From positions 1 through 7,726 of the forward strand of contig JBFKMV010000212.1 in the NCBI GenBank assembly GCA_041629655.1: DNA of 7,726 nt, given 5' to 3'. The notes under the pieces were generated by a model. The model worked only from the letters and a program-made list of their open reading frames with translations. It was not told the origin of the DNA and ran no database searches. Position 1 is the first letter of the stretch, and every line of letters begins with the position of its first letter. The translations under genes and the position numbers were made by a program. Shown here one piece after another: positions 1 through 6,127 of the stretch. This DNA comes from JBFKMV01 sp041629655. GTDB taxonomy: Bacteria; Acidobacteriota; Polarisedimenticolia; Polarisedimenticolales; Polarisedimenticolaceae.

Positions 1-1079
1 GCCACCGCGACGACCTGGGTCGCGTCGAGCCGGATGCCCACCCCGTTCGGATCCAGGTTGGCCAGCGTCTGGCCGGCGGGCGAATCGTTGAACGCGTCGC
101 CGTTGTAGAAGGCGACCGCGCCCTCGATGGTCTCGATGGCGTTGTTGTGGAAGAACGGCCCGGTGTCGGCGGACTCCACCAGGGGCGGTGTGTTGAACTC
201 TCCGTTGCCCGGCGTGCCGAACCCGTCGTCCGGCGGCACCGGCAGCCCGGTCAGGTCCGGCGGCTGGTCGGGCAGCGTCTCGACTCCGGTGTCGAAGTTG
301 GCGTTGCCGACATCGCGGCCGCCGAGCACCGCGTTGGCGCCGGCGTTGGCGTGGCAGATGTTGCACTTGCCCAGCGCCGGGTCGAGGAAGATCTCCTGGC
401 CGCGACGGGCCACGGTTCCCTTGAGCGGCAGCGGCAGGGCCAGGTCGCGCTGTCGTCCCAGCGAAAGCTGGAACTGGAGCAGCGCGTCCAGCTCCTCGTC
501 GGTGGGCAGGCGGAAGTCCACCCCGGGCACGCGGTTCAGGGTCTGGGTGAAGTGCTGGATCACGGCGCCGGTGGCGAACGAGCGCAGCGATCCGTCGCCG
601 GGGGCGCCGTCGCCCGACCAGCCGGTGCGCGGCCCGTCGGGGCTGTCCACCGAGACCGTGAGCCCCAGCGTGTGCGGCACGCCGCGCAGCGTGAAGCGGT
701 TCGGCAGATCGTCGAAGCCGTCCAGGTTCTCCAGGATCAGCCCGAACTGCCGCATCAGCTCCGGCTTCTCGAAGTTCTCGCGGAGCGCCGGGACGAACTC
801 CGCCACGAACAGCGGATCGTCGTCCGGCAGGGTCGCGATGAACGCCGGGTCGATGGTCAGGTTGTTTTCGGCGCGGTGGCACGTGCCGCAGGTGCGGCCG
901 TTCCCCTCGAAGGTCTCGTTGAAGAACAGCTCTTCGCCGCGCCGGCGCAACAGCTCGCCGGGGTCGGTGATCGGCGGCCGGGGGCAGCCGGCCAGCACCA
1001 CGAGCGCCGCGACGATCCACGGCGTGGGACGGCGCGCGGCTCCGGCGTTCCTGTGGGGTCCCGGGTCTCGGGTCGGCAT
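1..1079 (-). CDS. Di-heme cytochrome c peroxidase/MauG-like lipoprotein (3' end beyond window)
   Basis: Seen: reading leftwards from an ATG at 1079, an open frame of 359 codons continues past base 1 with no stop. The N-terminus is basic, then hydrophobic (about residues 21-30), then has a lipobox LAGC with the lipid-acceptor Cys at 32, so the protein should be exported and membrane anchored. Two heme c motifs are present, CGTCH (64-68) and CNICH (239-243), each opening a cytochrome c-like domain. A TGPFFHNN segment (about 306-313) followed by AVAFYNGD matches the conserved C-terminal His region of bacterial di-heme peroxidases. Known: this family reduces H2O2 or oxidises protein/organic substrates through two covalent hemes in the periplasm. 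Inference: peroxidase-type role; a MauG-like oxidase cannot be separated from a true CcpA peroxidase here. The start is supported by GAGGAG five bases upstream. Most of the family length is present and only the C-terminus is missing. It is transcribed away from the tRNA-Trp gene. Confidence 0.9.
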   Translation of the reverse strand, partial: MPTRDPGPHRNAGAARRPTPWIVAALVVLAGCPRPPITDPGELLRRRGEELFFNETFEGNGRTCGTCHRAENNLTIDPAFIATLPDDDPLFVAEFVPALRENFEKPELMRQFGLILENLDGFDDLPNRFTLRGVPHTLGLTVSVDSPDGPRTGWSGDGAPGDGSLRSFATGAVIQHFTQTLNRVPGVDFRLPTDEELDALLQFQLSLGRQRDLALPLPLKGTVARRGQEIFLDPALGKCNICHANAGANAVLGGRDVGNANFDTGVETLPDQPPDLTGLPVPPDDGFGTPGNGEFNTPPLVESADTGPFFHNNAIETIEGAVAFYNGDAFNDSPAGQTLANLDPNGVGIRLDATQVVAV

Positions 1080-1084
1080 GGTCT

Positions 1085-1090
1085 CTCCTC
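1085..1090 (-). promoter_or_regulatory. Ribosome binding site of the di-heme cytochrome gene
   Basis: On the minus strand GAGGAG lies five bases before the ATG at 1079. It is a strong Shine-Dalgarno match and decides the start, giving a protein that begins directly with a lipoprotein signal peptide. Confidence 0.75.
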
Positions 1091-1130
1091 GACTGCCGGC
1101 GGCGAGCGAGCGCCACCCGCCGCGCCTGCC

Positions 1131-1146
1131 CCAGGTTAACCCAGGT
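1131..1146. promoter_or_regulatory. CCAGGT direct repeat with central GGTTAACC palindrome, possible operator
   Basis: Seen: CCAGGT occurs at 1131-1136 and again at 1141-1146, exactly ten bases apart, and the 8-base palindrome GGTTAACC (1134-1141) overlaps the first copy and the spacer. It lies in the divergent region between the heme lipoprotein gene and the tRNA promoter, and is one of the few AT-containing spots there. Inference: helical-turn spacing is compatible with a regulator site, or the TTAACC could be part of a minus-strand -10. Chance remains likely for so short a pattern. Confidence 0.2.
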
Positions 1147-1191
1147 CGGCGCCGGGCCGGGCCCGCCGCCCGCCCGGTCGCCGGGCGCGCG

Positions 1192-1220
1192 TTGAAATCG
1201 GCAGGGCCGGGTTGTAGACT
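1192..1220 (+). promoter_or_regulatory. Sigma70-like promoter of tRNA-Trp (and probably the PAS gene)
   Basis: Seen: TTGAAA at 1192-1197 (five of six consensus -35 bases), a 17-base spacer, and TAGACT at 1215-1220 (four of six -10 bases). Transcription would start near 1227, about 15 bases before the mature tRNA 5' end, leaving a short leader for RNase P. In such GC-rich sequence this spacing and match are unlikely to be accidental. No transcription data are available from sequence alone. Confidence 0.6.
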
Positions 1221-1242
1221 TCCCGCCTCCGGAAAACCGCGT

Positions 1243-1318
1243 AGGGGAGTAGCTCAATTGGCAGAGCACCGGTCTCCAAAACCGGGGGTTGCAGGTTCGA
1301 TTCCTGTCTCCCCTGCCA
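1243..1318 (+). tRNA. tRNA-Trp (anticodon CCA)
   Basis: Full 76-base cloverleaf seen directly. Acceptor stem AGGGGAG (1243-1249) pairs perfectly with CTCCCCT (1308-1314). The D stem is GCTC/GAGC (1252-1255/1264-1267). The anticodon stem CCGGT/ACCGG (1269-1273/1281-1285) encloses loop CTCCAAA with anticodon CCA at 1276-1278. The T arm GCAGG TTCGATT CCTGT (1291-1307) has one G-T pair at its base. The discriminator is G1315 and the 3' CCA (1316-1318) is encoded. Anticodon CCA reads UGG, tryptophan; the G discriminator and overall sequence resemble other bacterial tRNA-Trp. In many bacteria this gene sits before secE-nusG; here the next gene is a PAS protein 31 bases downstream with no visible terminator between them. 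Confidence 0.98.
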
Positions 1319-1349
1319 GGCCCTTCCGGAGCCGCTGACAGGACGCGAC

Positions 1350-1925
1350 GTGAAACGCACGACCGCCGACTCGTGGGTGCACGCGCTCCCGTTCGCCATC
1401 GCCGTCGTCGACCGGAGCGCCCGCGTGGTCCTTGCCAACACGCGGATGGAGCGGCTCACCGGCCACAGCGAGGGCGAGCTCATCGGCCTGGCGCTCGCCG
1501 GCGAGCTCATCGACCTGGGCTCGGACGTCGAGGCCGCGCTGCGGGAGGCGATCGCCGCGGGCAGCGCCGATCTCAGGTTCCACGGGTCGGTCCGCCGCGC
1601 CGGCGAAGGGGCGACGGCGACGCGGGTGCTCCTGCGCTCTTTTTCGGTGGATGGCGAGCCCCACGCGCTGGTCGTCCTCGACGACGGGGCGCGCGACGCC
1701 GCGGGCGAGGGCGACGAGGCGCTCCGCGAGACCCACCGGCGGATCTCGAAACTCAAGCACGGCATGAACAACCTGCTGATGGGCCTGTTCGGCCACATCG
1801 AGTTCCTGCGGGATACCGAAGGGTTGCCGGCGCCCGCGGGCGCGCGCGTGGAATCGCTGATGGTGCAGGCCACGCGGCTGCGCGACGCGGTCCAGCAACT
1901 GGACACGATCGGCGAGGACGGCTGA
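1350..1925 (+). CDS. PAS-domain protein with a histidine-kinase-like H-box but no ATPase domain
   Basis: 191 residues from a GTG start at 1350, chosen because AGGA (1340-1343) lies six bases upstream and no in-frame start occurs before it. Residues about 8-110 read as a PAS sensor domain (PFAIAVVD, VLANTRMERLTG, ELIGLAL, then strands ending HALVVLDD). Residues about 124-153 form a helix with KLKHGMNNLLMGLFGH, which aligns with the H-box of PAS-linked kinases (typically HDFNNLL), placing the candidate phospho-His at 137. A second helix (about 165-187) would complete a dimerisation/phosphotransfer hairpin. The chain then stops at TGA 1923-1925: no N, G1, F or G2 ATP-binding boxes follow. The acidic residue normally after the His is Gly138, so autokinase activity is doubtful even with a partner. 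No signal peptide or membrane segment, so probably cytoplasmic. Inference: a sensory dimeriser, phosphotransfer relay or degenerate kinase. Probably co-transcribed with tRNA-Trp. PAS is clear; the H-box is fairly clear; the role is unknown. Confidence 0.82.
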   Translation: MKRTTADSWVHALPFAIAVVDRSARVVLANTRMERLTGHSEGELIGLALAGELIDLGSDVEAALREAIAAGSADLRFHGSVRRAGEGATATRVLLRSFSVDGEPHALVVLDDGARDAAGEGDEALRETHRRISKLKHGMNNLLMGLFGHIEFLRDTEGLPAPAGARVESLMVQATRLRDAVQQLDTIGEDG

Positions 1926-1926
1926 T

Positions 1927-1946
1927 CGGCGCGTCGGATCGCGCCG
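1927..1946. terminator. GC hairpin between convergent stop codons, possible bidirectional terminator
   Basis: CGGCGCG (1927-1933) pairs perfectly with CGCGCCG (1940-1946) around a six-base loop TCGGAT. It fills most of the 25-base gap between the PAS stop (1923-1925) and the multiheme cytochrome stop (1951-1953 on the minus strand). Neither side has a U-tract, so it is not a classical intrinsic terminator. It could still protect 3' ends or aid factor-dependent termination from both directions. Confidence 0.45.
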
Positions 1947-1950
1947 CCCT

Positions 1951-3855
1951 TCAGCGGGACAGGCGCTCCAGGATGCGCCGGCCCTCCGCGGCCTGCCCGG
2001 GCCGTCCGGCAGCCTCCATCACGTCGGCGTAGAACTCCCACGCGTCGCGGCCGTCCGGGTCCAGCCGCACGGCCTGTTCGGCCTCGGCCGCCGCCTCGCC
2101 GAAGCGGCCGAGCCGCGCCAGCGCCGAGCCGCGGTTGAGCCGCAGCGCCGGGTTCCACGGCTCGACCTCGATCGCGCGGCCCCACAGTCCCGCCGCCTCC
2201 TCGGTCCGCCCCTCCACGAGACGGAAGCGCGCCAGCTCGGCCAGCGCCCCGGCGTCGTCCGGCCGGCGCTCGAGGATCTCCTGGAACACCCGCGCGGCCC
2301 CGGCCGTGTCGTCCAGCGACCCCAGCGCCTGGCCCAGCGCGAAGGCGGCGTCGTAGTAGTCCGGGTTGCGCGCCCGGGCCTGGCGGAACGCCTCGGCCGC
2401 CTCGTCGACGCGCCGCAGGTAGGTCAGGATCTTGCCGAGAAAGAACCACGACTGGTCGCTGTCCAGGCCGGAGGCGATCGCCTCGCGGAACGAGCGCTCC
2501 GCCTCCTCCCACATCCCGCTGCGCTTCCTGCTGCCGGTGTGCAGCGACATCAGGAGATTCGCGCGCCCGCGGTAGAACGCCTGGTCCGCCGGTGACAGCT
2601 CGGCGAAGAGTTCCGGAAACACCGGCTCGATCGCCAGCGACTCGCGGTGCCCGCCCGGCGCCGGGTCGATTTCGGCGCGGATCCAGTGGTCGGTGAACTT
2701 CGAGAACAGGAGGTCGTCGGGCTGCGCCCGGCGCATGTGGCAGGCGACGCAGTCGTCGGCCAGCCCCGCCGTGGCCGCACGCATCGCGGGGCCGGCGGTG
2801 CAGGCCTCCACCTGGTGGCAACCCAGGCACTTCTCGCGGAAGTGGTCGGCCGGACGGTCCGGACGGTAGATCGTTATGTGGGGATTGTGGCAGGTCAGGC
2901 ACTCCAGCCGCCCGCCGCTCTCGGTGTAGCAGCGGCTGAGGATCATCCGGTCGGCCTGCGCGGACAGCCCGAAGTCCTGCTCGAGCTGCTCGGTGTAGCG
3001 GAACGGAATCACGGCCTCGGTGATCGGCTGTCCCGGCCGGTAGTCCAGGAGGCTCCGGTCGTAGCGCGGCACGCGGTGCGTCGCCTTGGAGTCCCCGAGG
3101 TGGCACTGGAAGCAGACGTGCTGCCGGCGCTCCAGCGGCAGCCGGCGCGGGTTGACGATCGTGGGATCGAACCCGGCGCCGGGCGTGTCCCGTCCCGAGG
3201 ACCAGCGCTCGGCGTGCAGCGAGCCCGGACCGTGACAGCGCTCGCAGTCGATCCCCATCGGGAACGGGTCGCGGTAGGCGTTGACCGTGCCGGGCACCAG
3301 CTCCATGCGCCCGTTGTGGCAGAACACGCAGCTCTCGGTGAAGGCGCGGCCGAAGTGCTCGCTGTCGTACTCGAACCCCGGGCAGAGGAACCAACGATCG
3401 CCCTCGGGATACCAGCAGACGGGGGTCTGGAACAGCTTCCCGTCGCGCTCGACGGCGTAGCCGCGGTTGTGGTTGTTGGATCCGACGGCGTAGACCAGGG
3501 CCTGGTCGTCCACGGCGATCTCGCGACCGCGCGAATCCACCAGGAACTGCCGCATGCGGTAAGTGCCGCCCCGCTCGTACATCCGGTAGCGCAGGCCGCT
3601 GCGCGGGTCCTCGAAGCGGTTGGCGTCGTGGAAGTCGGCGGGGTCCCGCTGCTCGCCCATCCGCGACCACGAGCGGCCCATGCCGGTGTGCGCGTAGGTC
3701 GAGGCGATCTCGCCGTGGCAGCGACGGCAGCCGTCGATGCCGATGTACCTCGCCTCCGGCCCCTGATTCAGGAACTCGGGCGTCTCCGCGCCGTCGCCGC
3801 CGCAGGCGGCGAGCAGGCACGCGGCGAACGCTGGCGCGGCGACGCGACGGGCCAT
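1951..3855 (-). CDS. Seven-heme c-type cytochrome lipoprotein with C-terminal TPR repeats
   Basis: 634 residues. The N-terminus MARRVAAPAFAACLLAAC is a short lipoprotein signal with the lipobox Cys at 18. Seven CxxCH heme motifs are visible: CRRCH 43, CVFCH 176, CERCH 204, CFQCH 248, CLTCH 319 (within TCHNPH), CLGCH 343 and CVACH 369. From about 447 to the end the chain becomes a series of about five TPR-like 34-residue helical repeats (for example ARNPDYYDAAFALGQAL and NPALRLNRGSALARLGRFGE). Known: related cytochromes of the cytochrome c554/NrfA-like type with TPR tails occur in environmental bacteria and are mostly uncharacterised. Inference: a membrane-tethered periplasmic or surface electron carrier or reductase, with the TPRs docking a partner. 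Extra non-heme cysteines (147, 158, 309, 352) could form disulfides. The start follows the upstream nuclease stop by five bases and has no clear Shine-Dalgarno sequence, so translational coupling is likely. The substrate cannot be named from sequence. Confidence 0.92.
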   Translation of the reverse strand: MARRVAAPAFAACLLAACGGDGAETPEFLNQGPEARYIGIDGCRRCHGEIASTYAHTGMGRSWSRMGEQRDPADFHDANRFEDPRSGLRYRMYERGGTYRMRQFLVDSRGREIAVDDQALVYAVGSNNHNRGYAVERDGKLFQTPVCWYPEGDRWFLCPGFEYDSEHFGRAFTESCVFCHNGRMELVPGTVNAYRDPFPMGIDCERCHGPGSLHAERWSSGRDTPGAGFDPTIVNPRRLPLERRQHVCFQCHLGDSKATHRVPRYDRSLLDYRPGQPITEAVIPFRYTEQLEQDFGLSAQADRMILSRCYTESGGRLECLTCHNPHITIYRPDRPADHFREKCLGCHQVEACTAGPAMRAATAGLADDCVACHMRRAQPDDLLFSKFTDHWIRAEIDPAPGGHRESLAIEPVFPELFAELSPADQAFYRGRANLLMSLHTGSRKRSGMWEEAERSFREAIASGLDSDQSWFFLGKILTYLRRVDEAAEAFRQARARNPDYYDAAFALGQALGSLDDTAGAARVFQEILERRPDDAGALAELARFRLVEGRTEEAAGLWGRAIEVEPWNPALRLNRGSALARLGRFGEAAAEAEQAVRLDPDGRDAWEFYADVMEAAGRPGQAAEGRRILERLSR

Positions 3856-3860
3856 GCCGG

Positions 3861-4661
3861 TCAGTATACGTCGCGGTCCACGAGCTGGCGGACCAGCGCG
3901 CCGTCGGCGCGCCAGGGAATCTCCGGTCGCGGGCAGTCCGCGATCGGCGCCACGTCGATCGGCAGGTCCCGCACCAGGGTGTTGTACACGTGGATCGCCA
4001 GCGGCTGGAGGTTCACCACGTCCTCCAGGCAGTAGCGGACCAGCGTGTCCAGCGCCCCGGCCCGTCCCGAGCGATGCGCGCGCCACAGCAGGATCGCGAA
4101 CCAGCCGTCCAGCTCGCGGATCTCCCGGGGGCGCTCGAGCCCGATCGCCCGCTCCGCCGCCTTGAGGCCCCCGCGGAAACCGAGCCGGTTCAGCGGGTAG
4201 CGCAGGTCGATGTGCCCGAGCCCTCGGATTCCCGCGTCGGGGAACGCCCGCTCGAGCACCGGCAGGTCGAAGCACGACCCGTTGTACGTCACCAGCGCTT
4301 CGAACCGCCGGAGCGCTCGCGGAAACGCGTCGAGATTGCGTCCGCGCACGAACGCCTCGACGGTCGTGCCGTCGGACAGCCCGATCACGGTCACCGCGTC
4401 CCGCTCGCCGTCCATCTCGGCGGTCTCGATGTCCAGGAAGGCCAGGCGCCCGCGCCAGGTGTCGAGCAGCCGCCAGGCCTCGCGGCGCGGCATGTCCAGC
4501 ATCGCGCGCTGCCGGTCGAGCCGGGACAGCACCAGCTCGCGCCACGCCCCCGCCGGGTAGTCGCGGCGGAAGCGCGCCCAGTCCGTGTACCCGCGGCGCC
4601 AGAGCTGCCGCTCGCGGTGCGGGCCGATGCCCGGCACGTGGATGAAGGAGTGCTCGAGCAA
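3861..4661 (-). CDS. YprB-type RNase H-like DEDDy 3'-5' exonuclease
   Basis: 266 residues, middle gene of the minus-strand operon. The N-terminus (IHVPGIGPHRERQLWRRG, about 7-24) is a helix-hairpin-helix-like segment usual in this family. The exonuclease core starts near 72: Exo I FLDIET (D77, E79), Exo II TYNGSCFDLPVL (N127, D132), an additional HIDLRYPL (D152) and Exo III YCLED (Y210, D214, the YxxxD form). All four acidic metal ligands therefore look intact. Known: the family (RNase_H_2, COG3359) is a DnaQ-like nuclease fold; few members are characterised. Inference: cytoplasmic 3'-5' exonuclease on DNA or RNA. The best start is TTG at 4661, preceded by GAGG with four bases between; the next in-frame GTG (residue 9) would cut into the HhH segment and lacks such a site. 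It begins 16 bases after the preceding gene and ends five bases before the cytochrome start. Residues about 235-266 are a short tail I do not recognise. Confidence 0.88.
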   Translation of the reverse strand: MLEHSFIHVPGIGPHRERQLWRRGYTDWARFRRDYPAGAWRELVLSRLDRQRAMLDMPRREAWRLLDTWRGRLAFLDIETAEMDGERDAVTVIGLSDGTTVEAFVRGRNLDAFPRALRRFEALVTYNGSCFDLPVLERAFPDAGIRGLGHIDLRYPLNRLGFRGGLKAAERAIGLERPREIRELDGWFAILLWRAHRSGRAGALDTLVRYCLEDVVNLQPLAIHVYNTLVRDLPIDVAPIADCPRPEIPWRADGALVRQLVDRDVY

Positions 4662-4677
4662 GATCCCTCGTCGCGGG

Positions 4678-6063
4678 TCAGCTCGTCGGCACGGTCTCGG
4701 TCGCCAGCCCGTAGATCCAGCCCTCCAGCCGCACCCGGTCGCCGTGCTCCGGCGCCAGGCCGTCCGCGGGCCGCTCGGCCTCGCCGGTCAGGACCGCCGC
4801 CGCCGCAAGCCGGGCCGCGATCACGGCGTCCAGCGCGTCCCGCTTGCCGTGGCAGGTCTTCAGGAACGGCTCGTCGATGACGACCGGCAGGTGGTCCAGC
4901 CTGGCCAAGGCGTCGATGATCGCGCCGGTGCGACTCTGCTCGCCGTCGCCGGACGGCTTCATCCTGCGCACCAGCCCGCCGGGGTACACCTCCAGCAGCA
5001 GGTGCCCCTGCGCGGTCTCGAACGGCTTGATCGCGTAGCGCGACCGCTCCTCGGCGATCATGCGGATGCCGTGGTAGGTCATCGGCCCGAGGTCGGGGTT
5101 GACGCGGTGCAGCGGCGAGAAGCCGCCGACCTGCTCGTCGGTCAGGCGCTTCGGCTCGCCCTGCTCGTCGCGGAACTCTTGCAGCGCGACGAGGTACTCC
5201 GGACGCTTGAGCCGCTCGAAGCGCCGGGCCAGCGCCCACCAGCCCTCCTCGGGGAACGGGCCGCCCAGGAGCTTCTCGGCGAACGGCAGCGGGACTCCGA
5301 AAGGAAAATCGAGCCCGATCGCCTCGACGTTCATCAACAGCCGGTCCGGATCGCGCAGGTGCGCGCTCAGCCCGTGCCGGCCGGTCGCCTCCAGGCGCGC
5401 CACGCGCAACGACTCGCCGTCGATCCGGAGCAGCGCCAGCCAGGTGCCGTCGCGCGGGTCGCGCATGTCGCCGCTGTAGTCGACCCCGCCGAACAGCCGC
5501 GTGCCGGGGGGCAGCGCGGTCACGGCAGGCGCGGCCGGTGCGGGCTTGCGGGCCGGGGCCTCGCCGGCCGCTTCGGGCGCGGCCTCGCGGGGGCGCGAGG
5601 GCACGGTCGGCGCCGGCGCGCGGGGCTCGTCGGGTCCTGGCTCCCAGCCTTCCTGGACCGCCGCGTCCCGGACCCGCTCGAACAGGTCCACGTCGGGCGA
5701 CGGCCAGCCGGGGTCGCAGCACAGGAACACCCGCCGCGGCGCCGCGCCGAGGTTCAGCGGTCGCGCGAAGCGGTGCGCGGTCTCGAGATCGATCCAGCAG
5801 AAACCCTCGCGATCGGTCCTGCGCAGCCCGACCACGCGCGCGATGCCGATGAAGCTCTGCGAGCGCTCGGGATGGCGCTTGCTGGCCGGGTAGAAGATCG
5901 CGATCAGGTCCTCGAGCCGGAGCCGCCGCGCGACGGTGTCGAACGCGTAGACGTGCCGCGGCATCCCCTCGTGCCAGACGTTGGGGTAGCGGGCGCGCAC
6001 GTCGTCCCACTCCAGGGCGCGCATCATCCAGTGGGAGCGTCTGCGTGTCTCTTCGGTGGTCAT
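4678..6063 (-). CDS. PUA/EVE-like domain fused to DUF429 RNase H-fold domain
   Basis: 461 residues, first gene of the operon. Residues about 10-140 look like a compact PUA-superfamily (EVE/ASCH-like) domain: HWMMRALEWDDV, then LEDLIAIFYPASKRHPERSQ and SFIGIARVVGL, the 'in-your-face' beta pattern of such readers; this is inference from pattern only. Residues about 141-186 are a low-complexity Pro/Ala/Glu linker. From 190 a DUF429 domain follows with its expected motifs: FGGVDYSGD (D195), IGLDFPFGVP (D252), LLEVYPGG (E358) and KRDALDAVIAARLA (D409, D412), ending in EGWIYGL. Known: DUF429 is a predicted RNase H-like nuclease family of unknown substrate; EVE domains read modified bases and are often joined to nucleases. 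Inference: a nuclease directed to particular nucleic acids. ATG 6063 was chosen because GGAGGAG lies five bases upstream; the frame stays open further upstream, but that part reads as shadow of the thiolase. The N-terminal domain call is moderate, the DUF429 call strong. Confidence 0.87.
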   Translation of the reverse strand: MTTEETRRRSHWMMRALEWDDVRARYPNVWHEGMPRHVYAFDTVARRLRLEDLIAIFYPASKRHPERSQSFIGIARVVGLRRTDREGFCWIDLETAHRFARPLNLGAAPRRVFLCCDPGWPSPDVDLFERVRDAAVQEGWEPGPDEPRAPAPTVPSRPREAAPEAAGEAPARKPAPAAPAVTALPPGTRLFGGVDYSGDMRDPRDGTWLALLRIDGESLRVARLEATGRHGLSAHLRDPDRLLMNVEAIGLDFPFGVPLPFAEKLLGGPFPEEGWWALARRFERLKRPEYLVALQEFRDEQGEPKRLTDEQVGGFSPLHRVNPDLGPMTYHGIRMIAEERSRYAIKPFETAQGHLLLEVYPGGLVRRMKPSGDGEQSRTGAIIDALARLDHLPVVIDEPFLKTCHGKRDALDAVIAARLAAAAVLTGEAERPADGLAPEHGDRVRLEGWIYGLATETVPTS

Positions 6064-6068
6064 CTCCG

Positions 6069-6075
6069 CTCCTCC
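6069..6075 (-). promoter_or_regulatory. Ribosome binding site of the DUF429 fusion gene
   Basis: GGAGGAG on the minus strand, five bases before ATG 6063. It fixes the start and excludes the much longer open frame that runs back through the thiolase gene. Confidence 0.7.
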
Positions 6076-6127
6076 ACCCCCGAGCCCGGCCTGTGCTGAT
6101 GACTTCCCGTCCCCGTGCGACCCGCCC

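Noticed and set aside
1243..1318. tRNA-Trp gene as an attachment site for an integrated element
   Set aside because: No integrase gene, no partial tRNA duplicate and no composition change is visible in the flanking sequence.
127..1338. Long plus-strand open frames over 127-1338 and 147-1139
   Set aside because: They are GC-rich shadows of the minus-strand di-heme cytochrome, whose heme motifs, lipobox and ribosome site are clear. The tail of the first is a translation of the tRNA-Trp gene (GVAQLAEHRSPKPG), a well-known false peptide.
1136..3820. 894-codon minus-strand open frame crossing the tRNA, PAS and cytochrome genes
   Set aside because: Its composition is Arg/Pro/Ala-rich without domains, it runs antisense through the tRNA and PAS gene, and in the cytochrome region it is out of frame with seven CxxCH motifs.
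3864..3869. TATACT as a -10 box for a separate cytochrome promoter
   Set aside because: It codes the last residues of the exonuclease and lies too close to the cytochrome ATG to leave a usable leader.
2647..4035. 462-codon plus-strand open frame opposite the cytochrome
   Set aside because: Its low-complexity Val/Ala/Arg-rich composition mirrors the codon pattern of the minus-strand gene; there is no domain or ribosome site.
3856..4545. Extension of the cytochrome reading frame upstream to 4545
   Set aside because: The extension is out of frame with the intact exonuclease gene and would bury the lipoprotein signal that starts at 3855.
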